Made by a program: the position numbers and the translations under genes | The notes under the pieces: generated by a model | What the model saw: only the letters and a program-made list of their open reading frames with translations | Databases searched by the model: none | What the model was told of the DNA's origin: nothing | NCBI GenBank assembly: GCA_945861845.1 | Contig: CAMAWS010000170.1 | Span: 1 to 6,976 of the forward strand | Reading direction: 5' to 3' | Length of the DNA stretch: 6,976 bases | Source: Candidatus Sulfopaludibacter sp. SbA3 | GTDB taxonomy: Bacteria > Acidobacteriota > Terriglobia > 20CM-2-55-15 | Shown: piece by piece, positions 6,542-6,976 of the stretch | How the letters are laid out: the number at the start of each line of letters is the position of its first letter | Position numbering within the stretch: position 1 is the stretch's first letter

Positions 6542-6963
6542 GGTTGCAAAGAAAGCAAGGCAACCAATTCACGATCTGCCTCTGGAAACTGGCACTCGTT
6601 CAGTTCGGAAGTGGAAACCCATCGGAGGTCCGCGACCTCGATCATCTGGGGCTCGCCGGAAACGACGAAGCAATTGAAGAAATGGAGCTGAATGGATTTC
6701 GCGGGATAGTGATGCTCGATGGTGAAGACTTCTTCCCTGACCGAGATCTCGAGTGCGAGTTCCTCCCGAATCTCCCGGGTCAGGGCTTCCTGGAACGTTT
6801 CGCCGTGCTCCACCTTCCCGCCTGGAAACTCCCACAAGCCGGGCAGGTGAACATTATCAAGCCGGCGCGTGATAAGAATCCTGCCCTCGCGCCTGATGAT
6901 TGCAGCCACGACAGTGACTATCGGCTCGCGGATAAATTCTGAATTTGCAGATGCGTCGCTCAT
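6538..6963 (-). CDS. Nudix hydrolase, MutT-like (deoxy)nucleoside triphosphate pyrophosphohydrolase
   Basis: This is a 141-residue soluble enzyme. The Nudix box spans residues 49-71 (G49, E55, R63-E64, E67-E68) and fits GX5EX7REUXEEXGU except that the late Gly is Ala70 (EELAL). The preceding GLWEFPGGK (42-50) is characteristic of MutT-type enzymes that hydrolyse oxidised or non-canonical nucleotides such as 8-oxo-dGTP to the monophosphate. The C-terminal segment [12 protein letters not shown] (110-121) is also the family pattern. All metal-binding glutamates are present, so it is probably active. The ATG at 6963 has no Shine-Dalgarno in the 13 bases visible upstream and no in-frame stop before the window edge, so the true start could lie outside. 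The stop overlaps that of the ABC gene by 4 bases, with no terminator between them. Confidence 0.92.
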   Translation of the reverse strand: MSDASANSEFIREPIVTVVAAIIRREGRILITRRLDNVHLPGLWEFPGGKVEHGETFQEALTREIREELALEISVREEVFTIEHHYPAKSIQLHFFNCFVVSGEPQMIEVADLRWVSTSELNECQFPEADRELVALLSLQP

Positions 6964-6976
6964 AAGAATGGAGGCC

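Noticed and set aside
6544..6942. Plus-strand frame opposite the Nudix gene that could seem to continue the ABC operon
   Set aside because: It has no permease-like hydrophobic segments, and the minus strand encodes an intact Nudix box.

Overview
The window is a moderately GC-rich, densely packed stretch of bacterial chromosome. Gene order and protein character suggest a soil-type Acidobacteriota (Terriglobia/Koribacter-like) genome. The clues are a MoxR-type ATPase/VWA pair with an Asn-Glu Walker B, a MacA/MacB-type exporter cassette, a REP-like inverted repeat carrying a GGGGACAGACTCC core, and a tiny Lys/Ala-rich peptide gene. This assignment rests on remembered family resemblance and was not searched.

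Layout. (1) Positions 1-613, minus strand: a calcineurin-like metallophosphoesterase, cut off by the window edge. (2) Positions 619-4063, plus strand: a tight three-gene set. It holds a CPBP-family intramembrane protease, a MoxR/ChlI-like AAA+ ATPase and a VWA (MIDAS) protein, with intergenic gaps of only 12 and 4 bases. (3) Positions 4064-4451: the only real intergenic region. It holds a perfect 29-bp inverted repeat, a strong intrinsic terminator that reads best on the minus strand, a minus-strand gene for a 19-residue lysine-rich peptide with a near-perfect Shine-Dalgarno, and an AT-rich divergent control region. (4) Positions 4452-6541, plus strand: a HlyD/MacA-type periplasmic adaptor and its LolD/MacB-type ABC ATPase, overlapping by 4 bases. 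(5) Positions 6538-6963, minus strand: a MutT-like Nudix hydrolase whose stop codon shares the palindrome CTAG with the stop of the ABC gene.

How they fit together. The AAA+/VWA pair resembles the two-component logic of Mg-chelatase I/D and MoxR/VWA systems: an ATPase remodels a target that a MIDAS protein recruits. Its translational packing with a membrane protease suggests a membrane or envelope maturation module. The adaptor/ATPase pair would energise a tripartite export system, but no permease is encoded beside it. The phosphoesterase and the Nudix enzyme look like unrelated housekeeping genes. The most unusual item is the 19-aa basic peptide gene with its own ribosome binding site and terminator, followed by the three-gene set and its cysteine-bearing, Asn-Walker-B ATPase.
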